Assembly (NCBI GenBank): GCA_003455715.1
Contig: DMQJ01000378.1
Coordinates: 615 to 8,078 of the forward strand
DNA length: 7,464 nucleotides
Reading direction: 5' to 3'
Source: Acidimicrobiaceae bacterium
Lineage (GTDB): Bacteria > Actinomycetota > Acidimicrobiia > Acidimicrobiales > Ilumatobacteraceae
A model generated the notes under the pieces. The model was not told the origin of the DNA, searched no databases, and saw only the letters and a program-made list of their open reading frames with translations. Positions within the stretch are counted from its first letter, which is position 1; every line of letters starts with the position of its first letter. Positions 6,398 through 7,464 of this stretch are shown piece by piece. Position numbers and translations under genes: made by a program.

Positions 6398-6424
6398 TTC
6401 AGGCCTGAACCTGTATCGGCAGGT
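6391..6424 (+). terminator. Two adjacent small hairpins between convergent genes, possible bidirectional terminator
   Basis: GGCCT and AGGCC (6391-6395 and 6401-6405) form a 5-bp stem with loop GATTC, overlapping the cold-shock stop codon. ACCTG and CAGGT (6409-6413 and 6420-6424) form a second 5-bp stem with a 6-base loop. They occupy the gap between the convergent cold-shock and oxidoreductase genes. There is no T-tract and the stems are short, so the terminator role is tentative. Confidence 0.3.
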
Positions 6425-6436
6425 GGGGCACACGCC

Positions 6437-7464
6437 TCATCCTGCCCTCCACAACTCCAACGGAGTCCGGTCACGCGGGCCGCGGAAGGGAAGCTCCACG
6501 AGCTCCCCGCCGCGGCCCGCCGACGTATAGGCACCCAGCACCACCTGCAGCACCTCTCGTCCGAACGCGGCGCTCATCACCGGCTCATTGCCAGTAGCCG
6601 CGTCGTGCACGAGGGAGTCGAGTTGGGCCACGTAGCCCAACTGCTCGAGCACGGCCACCGGCCCCTTGGGTGCGGGCAGGTGCACGTCGTCGCCGTTGTA
6701 CTCCAGGCGCACCGCCGGAAACAGTTCGGCGCGCAGCACGCCCGAGGCGCCGGCCACCTGCACATCCCACTGCGGTTCGGGCCCGGCCTGCCAGCTGGCC
6801 GCGACGTGGGCGACGAAGCCGTCGCCGAACCGCACCTGCAGTTCAGCGTGTTCGTCGGAACCGTGGTCCTCGCCGCCCCGCAACGTGGCGCTCACGGCCA
6901 CGGCGCGGCCCTTGCCCGCGGCATTGGCCACCAGCAACGCCACTGAAAGCGGGTGCACCCCGAGGTCGAACAGTGCTCCGCCACCCCACTCGTCGGTGGT
7001 GAACGCACCCCAACCCGGCAGGCCCTGCAGCGAACGCACCTCCAGGTGCGAGAGTGCGCCCACCGACGACGCCAGCGACACCACTCGCTGAACGACCGGT
7101 GCGTAGGCCAGGTTCTCCGCGTACAGCAGCTTGCCCGGGTGGCGCCGCGACGCTTCCACCAGGCGATCGGCTTCCTCCAACGTGCGGCACAGCGGCTTCT
7201 CCAACAGCACCGCAGCACCTGCGTCGAGCATGCGCAGGGCATCGTCGGCATGGCACTGCGGGGGAGTGGCCACCACCACCAGATCGGCCCCGGCGGGCAG
7301 TGCGTCGTACGGCACCACCTCCGCGCCGCGGCCATCGGCCACCTGGCGAGCCTTGGCCGGTGTGCGCGACGCCACGGCCACCACCTGGTGACCCAGCACC
7401 TGCGCCGCTGCGGCGTGGGCACCGGCGATCATCCCGGCGCCACACAGGGCAATGCGTTGCGGAC
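6437..7464 (-). CDS. Gfo/Idh/MocA-family NAD(P)-dependent oxidoreductase (5' end outside window)
   Basis: 341 residues are visible, ending TGA at 6439-6437. The visible start 'PQRIALCGAGMIAGAH' is the N-terminal Rossmann beta-strand and glycine-rich NAD(P)-binding turn, so the true start lies a few codons beyond the right edge. The internal ATG at 7432 sits inside this motif and is not the start. Further landmarks are 'VVVATPP' after the second Rossmann half, 'LLEKPLCRTLEEADRLVEA' with the family E-K-P motif, and 'GGGALFDLGVHPLSVALL' with the Asp and His of the conserved G-G-x-x-x-D-x-G-x-H active-site motif. The family oxidises or reduces sugars, inositols and related polyols or aldehydes; the substrate here cannot be assigned. 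Total length (about 345-350) is normal. It is convergent with the cold-shock gene. Confidence 0.92.
   Translation of the reverse strand, partial: PQRIALCGAGMIAGAHAAAAQVLGHQVVAVASRTPAKARQVADGRGAEVVPYDALPAGADLVVVATPPQCHADDALRMLDAGAAVLLEKPLCRTLEEADRLVEASRRHPGKLLYAENLAYAPVVQRVVSLASSVGALSHLEVRSLQGLPGWGAFTTDEWGGGALFDLGVHPLSVALLVANAAGKGRAVAVSATLRGGEDHGSDEHAELQVRFGDGFVAHVAASWQAGPEPQWDVQVAGASGVLRAELFPAVRLEYNGDDVHLPAPKGPVAVLEQLGYVAQLDSLVHDAATGNEPVMSAAFGREVLQVVLGAYTSAGRGGELVELPFRGPRDRTPLELWRAG

Overview
The window is high-GC, with heavily G/C-ending codons, and is gene-dense. It suggests a high-GC actinobacterium. Acidimicrobiia or a relative is a reasonable guess from the gene mix and style, but no rRNA or other decisive marker is present, so this is inference.

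Layout. (1) Positions 1-4720, minus strand: one very long open frame of 1573 codons that runs off the left edge just before its stop would be seen. It encodes a secreted, modular, wall-anchored surface protein. In order it has a Sec signal peptide, a cysteine-containing N-terminal region of about 390 residues with two cadherin/VCBS-like segments, nine tandem Ig-like repeats of about 105-113 residues, a domain resembling 'choice-of-anchor U', and a C-terminal sorting signal (IPATG, hydrophobic segment, arginine-rich tail). (2) Positions 4763-6055, minus strand: an acetyl-CoA hydrolase/CoA-transferase family enzyme, 42 bp upstream of the surface-protein gene and in the same direction. (3) Positions 6056-6199: a divergent intergenic region. 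(4) Positions 6200-6397, plus strand: a 65-residue cold-shock protein. (5) Positions 6437-7464, minus strand: a Gfo/Idh/MocA-family NAD(P)-dependent oxidoreductase, convergent with the cold-shock gene and missing its first few codons at the right edge.

How they fit together. The CoA-transferase and the surface protein could be co-transcribed, but nothing links their functions. The cold-shock gene and the oxidoreductase look like unrelated housekeeping or metabolic neighbours. No RNA gene, CRISPR array, insertion sequence or integrase was seen.

The most interesting element is the surface protein. Its repeats fall into an older, diverged N-terminal set and a regular C-terminal set with an exact 327-bp period, and it carries an LPXTG-like anchor. 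I did not find evidence for a wholly new multi-gene system.
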